DNA from: Chlorokybus atmophyticus
Lineage: Eukaryota > Streptophyta > Chlorokybophyceae > Chlorokybales > Chlorokybaceae
Assembly (NCBI GenBank): GCA_009103225.1
Contig: RHPI01001311.1
Span: forward strand, 1-64,000
Length of the DNA: 64,000 bases
Reading direction: 5' to 3'
In this document: one piece after another, positions 21,104-32,446 of the stretch
How positions within the stretch are numbered: the stretch's first letter is position 1
Layout: the number at the start of each line of letters is the position of its first letter
Translations under genes and position numbers: made by a program
The notes under the pieces: generated by a model
What the model was told of the DNA's origin: nothing
Databases searched by the model: none
Seen by the model: the letters and a program-made list of their open reading frames with translations, nothing else

Positions 21104-22354
21104 GTGACTCTCAACACCACCGCTACAACTGCCGCTACGTCACCCATGCCCTACCCCGACACGCAGGTCACAGCAACCAAGGAGGTGGCCTTGCAATACC
21201 CTGCAGATTGTCGCTGGAGAGCAGTAGTGGAGGCACATGCGTTGCTAGACACAACGCCTTCCTCCACACGCTTTTCAAACTACCATGCAGATGTCCCGGT
21301 TGCAGAGCAGTTCACCGTGGCCACAGGAGTCATTGACATCAGCGCGGCGCGGCGCCAGTAAAGAGTCACCTTGCTGGAGCTGTTCGGCGGGATTGGCAGC
21401 GGCTTGACAGCTCATCTCAACACCAGTGTAAAGGTAACACAGTAATATTACTGCTACCCTGGTCCGCATGCCCTGACTGCTGTTCGCCATCATCTGCGCC
21501 AGTTGCACTTGCGCTATCCACACCTCCTGCCATTGTCTGCATTGCTTGAAAGTCTTAAGTCTCTGCCTAAAGACATCCGCCTCATTTTAGCTGATCGTCT
21601 CATTGCCTTGGGCAATGTGGATTTGTTCATTGCTGGATGGGAGTTCCAGGGCCGGCACAGGACAGAGGCTACAGGATCCACGCTCCACACTCTTTTTGGA
21701 GCTGATGCGAGTCATCCACCTGCTGCAGCACCACCAGATTCAACACCCTCTAGCGTATGTCATCGAGAATGTCCAATCCGAGGATGATTGCCGCCATCAG
21801 GTGCAACACAGCTATCGTTTCGTGTGCTCTATTCTTAGCCACCCGACCAAAATGAACGCCGCACGCCATGGGTCACGTGCACACCGCGTCCGCGCCCAGT
21901 GGACAAACCTCGCCACTGTGGAAGAGCTGACCGCCGCTGTGCACCCCCTCAGCTCGTGTCCCTGGAACATGTTTGTGGATGATACTCTCGACTCTAGCGG
22001 AACGTCGCAGCCAGTCTCGCCACGCTGGACCACAAGCCCTTTCATCAGTGCAATCAACTAGGAGAACCACGTCGAGCTCTCCCCGTACTGGACTCATATC
22101 CGAGCTCGCATGCCTTGCGAGATGGCGGGGACGGGCTGATCTTCGATAGTAACACGGGCCGATTGCACGAATCCGACGCACGCGAGCGCAAACGCGCCAT
22201 GGGGTTTTGCCCAGGCAGTATCACAGGCTGCTCATTGACAGACGATCAGCAGAGGCAACTCCTGAGTCGCGCCATGGACCAGAAACAATATAGTCTGGTT
22301 ACTGGGGATGTGCTTCGCTATTTAAGACCGATAGGCGTTTCTTACAGATCTTAA
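21104..22354 (+). pseudogene. Retrotransposon-borne cytosine-C5 DNA methyltransferase (gypsy copy 2)
   Basis: Motifs appear in the canonical, non-permuted order: motif I LLELFGGIGSGL (21371-21403, SAM binding); VDLFIAGWEFQG for motif IV, where the catalytic Cys of the usual PCQ is Phe (21644-21646); YVIENV for motif VI (Glu at 21765); HGSRAHRVRAQWTNL around motif VIII; then RRALP (about 22078), GGDGL and ERKRAMGF, ending LTDDQQRQLLSRAMDQ. Frame changes lie near 21650-21670 and 22010. TAA codons occur at 21359-21361 and about 21440. With the catalytic Cys lost and several breaks it is inactive. It sits between protease and reverse transcriptase, as in copy 1. Methyltransferases captured by retrotransposons have been reported in dinoflagellates and charophytes. 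Confidence 0.86.
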
Positions 22355-24083
22355 ACACCTGTCTGGGGAGTGGGTCAATCGCTCCGATACTGTCGTGGCC
22401 CACACCGCCCTGCAGATCGCTCACATAAAAGAGCAGGCAAAAGTCGCAATGGAGGATATCCCTGTGAAGGCGACAGCTATGTCATGGGATCATGCCATCG
22501 GACCCTTGACACACACATGGCCTGTGAAGGAGCAGTTGGAGGCTCTCCTCAACAGGTGGAGAGCCCAGTTCAGCTTCAACGTCAAGGAGTTGGGCAAATG
22601 CTCAGAGTACCAGATGGAAATCGACCTCGTCGACGAAAAAACGGTGTTCAGAAAACAGTACAAACTCTCCAAGTTGGAGGAAGACTTGGTGAAGCAGCGA
22701 TGCCAGGCATTGCTGGAGGCGAAACTCATCGAGGAGTCCATGTCAGACTTCGCCGCCGCCACAGTCATGCCCCTCAACAAGGAGGGCAACTGGACATAAC
22801 GGCATATGTGTGGGGACTATCGCCCACTCAATAACAAAACCAAGCAGGTCCGGTACCCAATGCCAACCGGGGAGGGCATCTTCAACGACATCGGCTCGTG
22901 CACTGTGTTTAGCATTCTGGACATGCGGCAGGGGTACAACCACATCGAAATCAAGCCCGAAGATAAGCACAAGACGGCATTCTCGGGCAACCGGCAACTC
23001 TACCACTGGAAGGTCATGCCTTTCTGACTGAAGAACGCGCCAGCAAAGTTTCAGTGCGTGATGGACAAGGCGTTTTAAGGGATGCTCCTTCGCGCGGTGC
23101 TACATCGACGACATCCCAATCTTTAGCCACACACCAGAAGAGCATCTTCTCCATAACGAGGAGGTGCTGAGGAGAGTTCAGGCAGTAGGGATGACTGTGC
23201 ACCCCGACAAGTGCACTTTCTTTACCCACAAGGTCCCCTATCTCGGCCACATAATCGTGCCCAACGGCGTGTACGTTTAGCAAGCCAAGGTGGAGGCTTT
23301 GGCATCTATCCCTGCCCCAACTAACCCGACTCGACTGCGTGCCTTCCTTGGCCTCGCCAACTACTACAGGAGGTTCGTCAAAGACTTTGCCAAGGTAGCG
23401 CGCCCCCTTAACGAACTTCTCAAGAAGGAGACAGAGTGGAGCCGGAAGGAGGTCCAGCAACAGGCTTTTGAAGAGCTGAAGCAGAGGCTCACATCAGCCC
23501 CCATTTTTCAGCGACCAGGCTACACCAAGCCCTTTGTTCTTCACACTGAATGGAGCAAGCTCGGCATGGGTGCTGTAGTGGTTCAGCTCGACGATAACAA
23601 GAGGGAACAGGTGGTGTCCTACGCCAGCCGCAGCAACAACAACGCTGCGGCCAACTACAGCAGTTACAAAGGTGAATGCCTTGCTGCAGTATGGGCCATC
23701 TCCGTCTTCAGACCTGTTCGGAAGACAGTTCTCACTGATCACCGACCTTCAACCACTGCGCTGGCTCATGACCAATCAGCACCTTATGGGCAAGTTGGCC
23801 AGGTGGGCCCTGATGCTAACAGGATACAACTTTGAGATTACACACCGAGCGGGCCTGGTCAACCAGGAAGCGGACGGCCTCAGTCGCAACCCCCACCTTT
23901 CTACCAGCGATGCCACCGGTGCGCGACATGAGGTGGGTCCAGTGGCACCACCACCGCAGGTGGCCACCATGTTTGCCGTGATTGCATTACGCTCGGGATG
24001 GGACACCATCACAGGAGCGGCTCCGACCATGACCACCGTGTGCTACAACATGGACAACATGTGGCAGGACTGCGCGCGCGAGC
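22355..24083 (+). pseudogene. pol: Reverse transcriptase and RNase H of gypsy copy 2
   Basis: A connecting region (AHTALQIAHIKEQ) leads to FRKQYKLSKLEEDLV, MCGDYRPLNNKTKQ, FSILDMRQGYNHIEIK, RCYIDDIPIFS and GLANYYRRFVKDF. RNase H shows LHTEWSKLGMGAVV, YASRSNN and, after a frame change near 23700, LFGRQFSLITDLQPLRWLM and ADGLSRNPHLS. Stops or shifts: TAA 22797-22799, TGA at the MPF-LKN site (23026), an extra T near 23077, and TAG at 23278 where copy 1 has Gln. The LSRNPHLSTSDATGARHE tail is shared with copy 1. Confidence 0.9.
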
Positions 24084-25479
24084 GTGACCGCGTCAGGCAG
24101 CTGCCAGAACTACCGATGGGAGGATGGACTCGTCTTCAAGCGTGTCCAAATCCATGACAAGGAGGTCTGGCTGCCCCGGCGCGAGGGCATCATCTCTGCA
24201 CTCCATACAGAGTTGGGACATTTCGGTATCAAGCGCACCGTCAGCTTGGTGAGTGCCCAGTACTGGTGGCATGGCATGCACACCCAGGTTCGCACTTTTG
24301 TTGCAAATTGCACACATTGCGACCTTGAGCGTGCCAGCCTCAATACCCGCACCAGCACGCTGCATCAACTGCCTATCGCCGGCATGTTCTACCGGTGGGG
24401 ACTGGAGATCCTTGGAGATCTAGCACCCTCAGCTCGTGACAACAAGCACGTCCTCATTATGATCGAGCACTTTTTCAAGTGGGTTAAGCTGGTCCCCCTT
24501 CCCGACAAAAGCAGCAGAGGAACCGCTCAAGCTTTCCTCGACCATGTGCTTTAGTTGCTTCGGCTCATGCGCTGAAGTCATCACCGACCAGGGAGGCGGA
24601 GTTTCGCGGCGAGTTCGACATCTTATTGAATCGCTCCTACATTAACCACCGGCGCACCTTACGTGACCATCCGCAGGCGGATGGGCTGGCGAAACGTACT
24701 GTCCATCCACCATCACAAAGGCCTTGTGCAAGTACATCATCGAGCACGAGAAGCGCACCTGGGATGACTACCTCACCTGGATAGCCTTGGGCTATCGGCT
24801 TTCAAGCATGCTTCCTTGCGCATGTACAGCCCGTAGCAGCTATTGTTTGGCAGGGAACCCTTACTCCCCTTCCGCGCAAAAAAAGAAGTGGAACGCGTGC
24901 TAGACAACCTCGACAGCCCTGTGGCTATGCTGCACAACATGCAACAGCGCGCCTACGTAGGTATACCTGGTCGCACACGTTATTCCCATGGCCATGGGCA
25001 ATCTCCGCATCGCTCAGCACCGTGACACACTGCGCTATGAACGCGTTCGCAGTGGGTTCTACAAACAGCGCAGTCGCCGCTTCGAAGCGGGCGACCATGT
25101 ATACCGCATGACCCAAATCAAGGACACCCTTGACATCAGTGTCAAACATGTCATCTACAAGGTTTTTAAGGTACTCCCTTCTGGAGTGCTGGATTCATTC
25201 GGCAACCACGGCGAGCGCCTCAAGATAGCATGGAAAAACTGTGCCCCATGTCACCTGCCACACGTTGCAGGCTTCGACGTTATTCAGCACCCTCGACCCA
25301 GTCGCAGCAAGCGTTGCGAGAAGTGCAACAGTGCCGACGACGACGCACTCATGATGTTGTGCGACGGCTGCAACAACGGTATGCACTGCTACTGCCTCGA
25401 CCCGCCAAACGACACTGTTCCTCTGGAGGCATATTGGTGTGAGGACTGCCGCGTCCGTGGTCCTCCTCATTCTCGGTGA
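24084..25479 (+). pseudogene. pol: Integrase and PHD finger of gypsy copy 2
   Basis: HTELGHFGIKRT and NCTHC mark the integrase zinc domain. The core has LEILGD (Glu in place of the first catalytic Asp of copy 1) and EVITDQ. Frame changes near 24554 and 24580-24830 break the DDE region. From 24988 the frame is clean: RIAQHRDTLRYERVRSGFY, then a C4HC3 PHD finger (25315-25449) with CEKC, LCDGC, MHCYC and CEDC, ending HSR and TGA. PHD fingers bind histone H3 tails, often depending on Lys4 methylation. Conservation of the finger in both diverged copies shows it belongs to the family and is not a chance fusion. Confidence 0.9.
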
Positions 25480-25528
25480 AAACTGCTCACTGGAGCAGAG
25501 ACTTCCCCTGTTCACAGGGGGCGTGGCT

Positions 25529-26338
25529 TGTTGACTTGCTCTTGATAGCATTATCAGCAACGCATTGTCATCATTCGGAGCGCACAGCACCATCGTAACA
25601 CATGGTGTCAGCCTCACATGTGTTTCCCCCACAAGTAGGTACGGGCAGGGGGTATTCTTTGCCTTCCGCTATGCAGCTACACAACCAACAGCCATCGAGG
25701 CTGGCCTCATTCCCCATCATGGCAATACGGTTGGGAGCGACATGGAAGGGCACACGACCCTGCCAGGCCCGACAGCTGTCATGCTAGCGGTCCAGGAGGG
25801 GCTAATTTCCTCGTTGATGCCTACAGCTGGGCATTGTTCCTGTGCTACCAGCATCGACAACCCTTTTGATCAGACATACCTACAGCTAGACATCGACCCC
25901 GGCTACCGCATGAGTCCGACGCGACACGAAGCGGTTATTAATCAGTCTTCGTAGGTACCTAGTATAAGCCGTACTAGCTGATACGTTGCGAGTTGTGACT
26001 TAGGCTTGAACTAGGTCATTTCGTAAACTAGCCGTTATCTTACAACTGAAAATGTGTCACTTGACTATAAGGGCTAAAGACTTAATCTCTATACATTGAC
26101 GACACAGTAGGTGAGAACTGAAAGACTTGGAATTAAGATGTACGGATGTTGATCTTATGCTCGAGACTTGCTCTTCAAAGGTTGTGGCTTGATGTGACAA
26201 CATCACGTCACCGCCCCGGCCAACACACATCTACACGTGAGAGAATGCAGTGTATGCACACGTGCATTGCTTGTCACTTAATGTGATTGTGGTTGCGTGG
26301 GTGCATGTTGTGTAGTCCGCATCAGAGTGTGGTATCCA
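25529..26338 (+). repeat. 3' LTR of gypsy copy 2 (about 810 bp, TG...CA)
   Basis: Follows the tract CAGGGGGCGTGG. Starts TGTTGAC and ends GTATCCA, as in copy 1. An open frame of 129 codons (25565-25954) lies inside it and has a counterpart in the fragment at 19412-19646, but there is no sign that it is expressed. Confidence 0.75.
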
Positions 26339-27141
26339 CGAGTTGCCGCATGCGTACACCTCACTCAATAGTGGAATCATCTTGACCTCATTCAAGGAAT
26401 TGTATAAGCAGCACTACCTCTAGTACCCGACAAGGAATTTTACCAACTGCCAAGAGAATCTTCAAGCGTGCTGGAGTGATGTGACCGCACGCGGACGGTA
26501 AAAGGATGCTGGCAGACATCTTTACCGCTTCGGCCCTGGTTCTCCTTCTACTCAGGTTTTCGGTGCTCACGGTGGGGCCTTGCTAGCCCTTCAATGAGGA
26601 CATTGAAACCTAAGTGGGGGGAATGCAACGGGGTGCTACCGCTATGCGGTTTCCGCCCTTATCTAGTTGGAATTAAGGGTCCCAACGGGTAATAAACAGC
26701 CAATTGAGCCGTATTAGGGCCTTTATGGCCTGAATGTAATGTTAGCTTATTGCTAACTTTGAGATCGATGTGAGACTCATGTGTCACATGGATATCAGCT
26801 TAATGGCGGCGCTGCTCATGCAGCGGCCGCCATAGTCAGAGCATCTTTTGCTCTGGCAGCTGCCCCGGCAGCGGCGGCGGCGGTGTGGGGGCCGCAACGT
26901 GGCTGGTGGTAGGGTTGGGGTAGGGATTTAAGGGGGCGGTAGCACCCCCCTTTCTACAGGTGCTGCTAGCAAAGAATTTAAAGTTAAATCTAAATCAAAT
27001 AAAGCAACAAAAAGTGTGCAGTGGCATTATATTCGTCATAACTGTGTGTAACTTCTTTGCGGTTGTTATCAACCATATCATTACTGATTATCGTTAGTCA
27101 ACAGCATCCCCACTACCATCATCAACCATGCAGTATCAGCG
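26339..27141. other. Non-coding stretch, possible small inverted-repeat element
   Basis: No gene seen. A purine run AAGTGGGGGGAATGCAACGGGG near 26612-26633 looks like the end of another retroelement. The 13-bp inverted repeat pair at 26630-26642 and 26936-26948 is given separately. Several GC-rich inverted repeats lie between. Confidence 0.4.
26630..26948. repeat. MITE-like segment bounded by 13-bp inverted repeats
   Basis: GGGGTGCTACCGC at 26630-26642 and GCGGTAGCACCCC at 26936-26948 are perfect inverted repeats around about 290 bp of non-coding, hairpin-rich DNA. I see no clear target duplication. It could instead be an LTR end or a hairpin. Confidence 0.4.
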
Positions 27142-27591
27142 ATGATAGCAATACGCTGCGCGCGTGGGCTAGGGTTGGGGAGCCTCGCCATCCTTCTTTA
27201 CTTGGCAGCCCACATGGCCACGTCTAGAGGCGCAGCACAAAACACAACAATCACCACTGCGCACGTGACTTACGCCATGTTGTTACGCCGATACAGTAGG
27301 CTACACTGTTTATACTTATTGTAAAGCAAGGTATCGTGCAAGTTTTAGGTCTATATTGTTATGCAGATGCAATCTGCAACCGACCGCGTGCACGCAACCT
27401 CACTGGTGAACCCGTCAAACTGCCCGCGCCATTTGGGCTCGGACGGCGCCGTGCATAGGCCTGCAGTACCAGCTGTTCCAGCCTTCGTACCAATCACCGT
27501 GGCTCGCAGGGGTTGGGCACGCGTCGGTTCAATCACCAACAGCGCTGCAGCCTCTAGAAGGCCAAAACGAAAGCAGGGGCACGACGACTAG
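27142..27591 (+). other. Two short open frames, possibly exons of a small secreted-type protein
   Basis: 27142-27324 begins with a basic stretch and a hydrophobic run (LGLGSLAILLYLAAHMA) like a signal peptide. 27361-27591 is Pro/Ala/Arg-rich and ends in TAG. A similar but broken sequence lies near 44870-44960 (MVALRIRC...). No family recognised. Confidence 0.25.
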
Positions 27592-27847
27592 CAGCCCGAC
27601 GCGTGGCAAGACGACCGCACCGCTGCTTCGCGGAGGTGGGTGGGCGAGGGGTTGGCGAAGGGGTGCCGGGGTTGTCGTCAAGCAAGGCTGAGGGCGCCCG
27701 CTTGGGCCAGAGGTAGGGTGTGTACAAGCGTGCTTCCCATTGACGAGAGCGCGCATGCGTGCAGCACGCAGCAGATGCTTTGCTGTTGCTTCTCCAACAA
27801 GCCGTCGATGCTCAATGGGTGCGCCTGTGCATGTGTGTGGTCCTGCA

Positions 27848-28432
<585 letters not shown>

Positions 28433-28433
28433 N

Positions 28434-28947
28434 ATTGTCCATCTTAAAGCACAACATTGCTGTTTGATGTTAACGCATCACACGACAAAGGAGGTACGCG
28501 CTGGAGCAGCTGAAACTCAGCTCCATATGGCTTGAGATAAGTTGTAAGCGGCTGCAAGTAGCTACTTATAATGAGCTATGCTTGCTTGGTTGTAAGATGT
28601 AAAAGACTGACTTGGCAATCGCATTTCCAAATACATGTGTATGTGTTTACGCCAGCATGCAGCTTGAACACACGCGATGCATGCTGATTGTGAGACTGCA
28701 TCGTGTGAGTCCAAGTCGTTCCAGTTTGATACGTGCTGCCAGCATGCTGATTTGAGACAACAATGCGTGAACGTAGGTCATAGGCTTGTCGCATGCACTA
28801 TAGCATGGCACTGAATGTGAGACGCGTACATTTGCAGTCATGCATGGGGAGCTGCTATGCACACCACAACCCATGACAACCACGTTACATGTCAGCGAAT
28901 CAATGCTGACTTCTACTACAATGTCTCTCGAGCTGCTGTCTGCTATT
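28434..28947. other. Non-coding, probable edge of the second CACTA-like unit
   Basis: No gene seen. Contains GTTGTAAGATGTAA (about 28589) that resembles GTTTAAGATGTAA near 38320 beyond the other end of the unit, which might reflect related subterminal sequence. Confidence 0.3.
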
Positions 28948-31692
28948 CTAAGCCAGCAATGCGCTGCAAGTAGAACTAGTGCTGCATGCTACCCTCCAGA
29001 GCTGTGCACCTACCTACGAGAGCGGCCCCGCGCACTGCCAGGGCCTCGCTGGACGCTTTTGCTTTTCTCCTTAAACCCTTGCTCGCAAGCCGAGCAGCCC
29101 GCACCGTCACATGCCGCATGACGCACCATGTTCAACGGCGCTGCAATGTGCAAGCATGTTAGACACACATATCCATCAGAGCATGACTTGCAAGTAGTGC
29201 TTGGTTGCATGTTCAACGGCGCTGCAATGTGCAAGCATGTTAGACGCACATATCCATCAGAGCATGACTTGCAAGTAGTGCTTGGTTGCATGTACAACGG
29301 CGCTGCAATGTGCAAGCATGTTAGACACACATATCCATCAGAGCATGACTTGCAAGTAGTGCTTGGTTGCATGTTCAACGGCGCTGCAATGTGCAAGCAT
29401 GTTAGACACACATATCCATCAGAGCATGACTTGCAAGTAGTGCTTGGTTGCATGCAACCACTTACCAATGCAAGGGAGCGGCCATGCGATGCGACTGCCC
29501 AGCTCCACTTCCTTTAACTTCCACCAATCACCAAGCTTGATCGGGAGCTTCGCACTCGCCTGCAACACTTCATCAAGCCATACGGCCACTTCTCCTGCAA
29601 TATGTGCCAACGGTTTCAGCAAACAAGGAACTCGAGTGCTTGAAGCATACAACTCAGCTCAGCTCGCAGATGGAGAAACGAGCAACCTCAAGCAAGCGTA
29701 CCTTTAGCAAGCTTGTGATTGTGAACGCTTGCGCTCAGTGCGTCCGTACAACGGCGTGCGATAGCCACGGGTTTTTGTCCGGTCTTAAGCCACAGATGTA
29801 CTTTCTCAGCATGCTCACGCTGCGCACCGTGAGCTTTTGCCGCCACCTGTAATAAGGAGAGGTATTGCTAACGCCTATTCTCAATACTTGTAGTCACTCA
29901 CAGAGTGAGTACAAGTGACGCAACAGTGATTGCAAGTAGCACAAGCGGTTTGTTACACCTACATCAAGTAGCTCCTCGTCCAAACTGTCGGATGGGCTAT
30001 GTGGCTGATGCATTGCACCATCACATGCTGGCCTCGGTGAGCCGGTGCCAGCAGCTCTCATTGAGTCCTTAGCGACTGCCCGCCTTTTGGATGGGCGCAC
30101 TTTTTCAGCTGCAGGAGGCTCCGGATCCTATATGAGCCACATGTAACCGTCAACCAATCACCTTCAGCGCAAACATTCACTCTGTCACTTAACGTTGCGT
30201 GACCGTTAAGTATTAATGTTGCCCGAGGGGGTTGCAGCCTAATCACAAGCAACGTTGCATGCTAAAGTACCTGAGCTTGACTTGGTGTTTCTTGCTGAGT
30301 TGCATGCTTCTGCTGCTGCCGCTTCGGTCCTGTTGGCTTGGCTGCCGCTGCGTGCTGAGTTGAATGCTCCTCGCGTGTTGGTGGCGTGGTGGCTGTGCTT
30401 GGGGTTGTGTCCTTCTCGCGCTTCTTCACCACATAACCTGGAGACTGCAAGGCACAAGCAATGCATGCTCATGATCAGCACACATGAGGCTCAAAGTAAC
30501 GTTGCAATCAGGCGTTGCTCTGCCGTATGTAAGATCCACAACCTCCATTGCAAGACTGCAAGACTCACCTTGCGCTTTCTGTAATGGTCTCGATTTGTCA
30601 TAGACCCACGAAAGTAGATTTTCAGTTTCTCCTGATCATACTCAGGGAACTCTGCTTCCAAGACCCTGCAAGTTGGAAAGCAAGGACTGACTCAAAAGGA
30701 CTGACTCGGAGCAAGATAAAGCGTTACAGCCTTTGCAGTTGCATATGTCTACCTGAGAATTACTTCCACCAGTCCCCCACTTTGCTGTGACAAACGAGTT
30801 CCTGATTTGAGAAACGCGTCCCGGAACGCTCTGCATCTAGCCTGCACGCAAGCAACAAGTGATAAACATAATAGCAACTGGTGGTTGTACTTTCACGCAC
30901 ACTTGACCAGTGCTCACCCTCATAGCGCTCTCGTACACTTGCTCTCCGCACTCAGCAATCGATGTGTGTGGCTGAGCAGTTGCAAGCATCTGCGCAATGG
31001 CTGTCCGCTTCTGCATGCCATTGACCATAGGAGTTGGTTTGCCAGAACACTGAGCACCAGCCTGCAACAGGTCAGAAGCTTGCCACTTACCTGGTCAAGC
31101 TGGCCCCAAGCATTTGCGTTCACGACGTGGTTGCTTGCAGCTGGCTCATCTGCTTGAGTAATGCGTTCATATTGTCACATGCATGCACGCATCCATGTGA
31201 CAGTAGCAATGAACGCTAAGCAACAAGCATGTGAAAGCACAATGGTAATGCTGTGCACTGCTATAGCTAATGTCACATGGATGCGTGCATGCATGCACTG
31301 CACTCACAATGTGACCATAGCAATGAACGCTAAGCAACAAGCAGCATGTGAAAGCACAATGGTTATGCTGTACATTGCACAACCAGCAAGTTGCGTTTCA
31401 ACCAAGCAACAGTACCAGTACCTGATTGGTGGCTTTTATGCTTGCGTGCAGCTGCAGGCGGCATGGCTGTTGCGCCAGCAGTTACTGGCGGGCGCGCAGG
31501 AGTGTAGCTGGGGCAGCCCTGCCTGAAGTGCATGTCAGTTTGCTGAAAGCGGGCTCTTTCTTGCTTGCTGCGCTCCTCTTCCTCTAGAAGCCGCTTAGCA
31601 CTCTCTAGCTTGCTAGGCGACAAGCTGCTGGACAACTTGCTGACGTTTGCGACAACGAATCTAGCTTCCTCCAGGCTCATGCGCTGAGCCAT
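28948..31692 (-). CDS. Accessory protein gene divergently paired with the second Tnp2 gene
   Basis: About 11 exons; seven join cleanly in phase: 31692-31422, 31152-31091, 31061-30918, 30841-30753, 30665-30569, 30444-30271 and 30127-29959. Later exons at 29846-29702 (entry phase unresolved), about 29600-29470, about 29070-29010 and 28963-28948 (stop TAG). The start is MAQRMSLEEARF, followed by a Glu/Arg/Gln-rich coiled stretch (RLLEEEERSKQERARFQ). The middle has AFRDAFLKSGTRLSQQ and VLEAEFPEYDQEKLKIYF, then basic, Thr/Gln/Pro-rich parts (KKREKDTTPS, PSKRRAVAK). No domain recognised. CACTA elements usually encode a second, DNA-binding protein beside the transposase; this is a candidate for that role. 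The intergenic gap to the transposase ATG is 754 bp. Confidence 0.6.
29128..29451. repeat. Minisatellite: four 81-bp tandem units
   Basis: Units start at 29128, 29209, 29290 and 29371 and differ at only a few bases. The length is 27 codons, and one frame is open on each strand. On the minus strand it encodes a 27-residue unit with TCKSC and CLTCLH. In the model used here it lies in an intron of the minus-strand accessory gene. Confidence 0.95.
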
Positions 31693-32446
31693 GCTGCCGG
31701 CTAACACCTCTCACCACCGGCAACACCAACCCCGCGCAAAGCAACTGCAGCTCCTTGCATGGACGGAGACCAGCTGCCTTTATACTTAGCGCTGCAGCTG
31801 AGCCCTCCGTTCTGGGCAGGCTGCCATTAAATTGCAGTGAGCTACAGCTGCCATGAATTGCATTGTTGCTTAACTTAGGGTTTACTCAGCAGGTCGCTAA
31901 CCTAGCAGCGGCGGAGGTCGCGGGCGGCGGCGGGAGCTGGGAGAAGGTCAACGCAGCAAAGTTGCAGCTGGGTTGTTGAGTCTGCTGCTGCCTCAGAAGA
32001 TAAGTGTTTGCTATGCAGCCCAGTCTAACCACTAGATGCTCAGCAGTTTGCAAACTGCTGAGCGCACCTTGCCGTTGGACAGCAAGCAGCGCAGCAATTG
32101 CTCTGTAGTTTGTTGCTATGCAGCCATGTCATCTCAGAATTCCTAGACAGCACATGTGTGTCATAATTTACAGCCCTATGTGCTATTCAAGGCCCACACA
32201 GCCGCAGCGCTCAGTGGTTTGTTGCTGTGCAGGCATGCTATCTCAGTAGTACCTAGACAGCACATGCATGTAATAATGTACAGCCATATGTGCTGTTTCA
32301 AGGCCCACACAGCCGATGCCAGCTGCTTGCAAGGCTCTTAAGAGCTGCGTTGTTGCACTGCTGCTGCGCGCATGTAGCAACCACATAATATACGTCTGAA
32401 TGCATGGCAAGGAGCAAGCGTCTCATCTACTATAACTCACGTGTGC
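31693..32446. promoter_or_regulatory. Divergent intergenic region with a 109-bp tandem duplication
   Basis: Lies between the start codons of the accessory gene (-) and the transposase gene (+). Copies begin at 32108 and 32217 with GTTTGTTGCT and share CCTAGACAGCACATG and CAAGGCCCACACAGCCG. A bidirectional promoter with duplicated sites is plausible. No other gene seen. Confidence 0.5.

Larger units (their letters stand above)
18650..26338 (+). mobile_element. Ty3/gypsy LTR retrotransposon, copy 2 (degenerate)
   Basis: Order on the plus strand: gag-like frame, protease, cytosine methyltransferase, reverse transcriptase, RNase H, integrase, PHD finger, polypurine tract, 3' LTR (25529-26338). 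A clear 5' LTR is not seen; instead an LTR-like fragment (19412-19646) interrupts gag. Many stops and frame changes mark an old, dead copy. The protein relationship to copy 1 is close across pol, while the LTRs differ strongly. Confidence 0.9.

Noticed and set aside
5886-23280. In-frame TAG or TAA codons at positions fitting Gln (9317, 12664, 13871, 23278), suggesting a TAR-to-Gln genetic code as in some green algae.
   Set aside because: The intact transposase (about 1192 codons) and the lipase-GTPase (about 922 codons) use no TAR internally, and TAA/TAG end other genes. The stops occur only in degenerate element copies, where CAG to TAG is a common decay step, and TGA stops occur there too.
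25565-25954. 129-codon frame in the 3' LTR of gypsy copy 2, with a counterpart in the fragment at 19418-19717.
   Set aside because: Similarity is explained by shared LTR DNA; copy 1 LTR keeps no comparable long frame and there is no coding signal.
29128-29451. Regular 81-bp repeats considered as a CRISPR array.
   Set aside because: Units are contiguous with no spacers, the genome is eukaryotic, and no cas gene is present.
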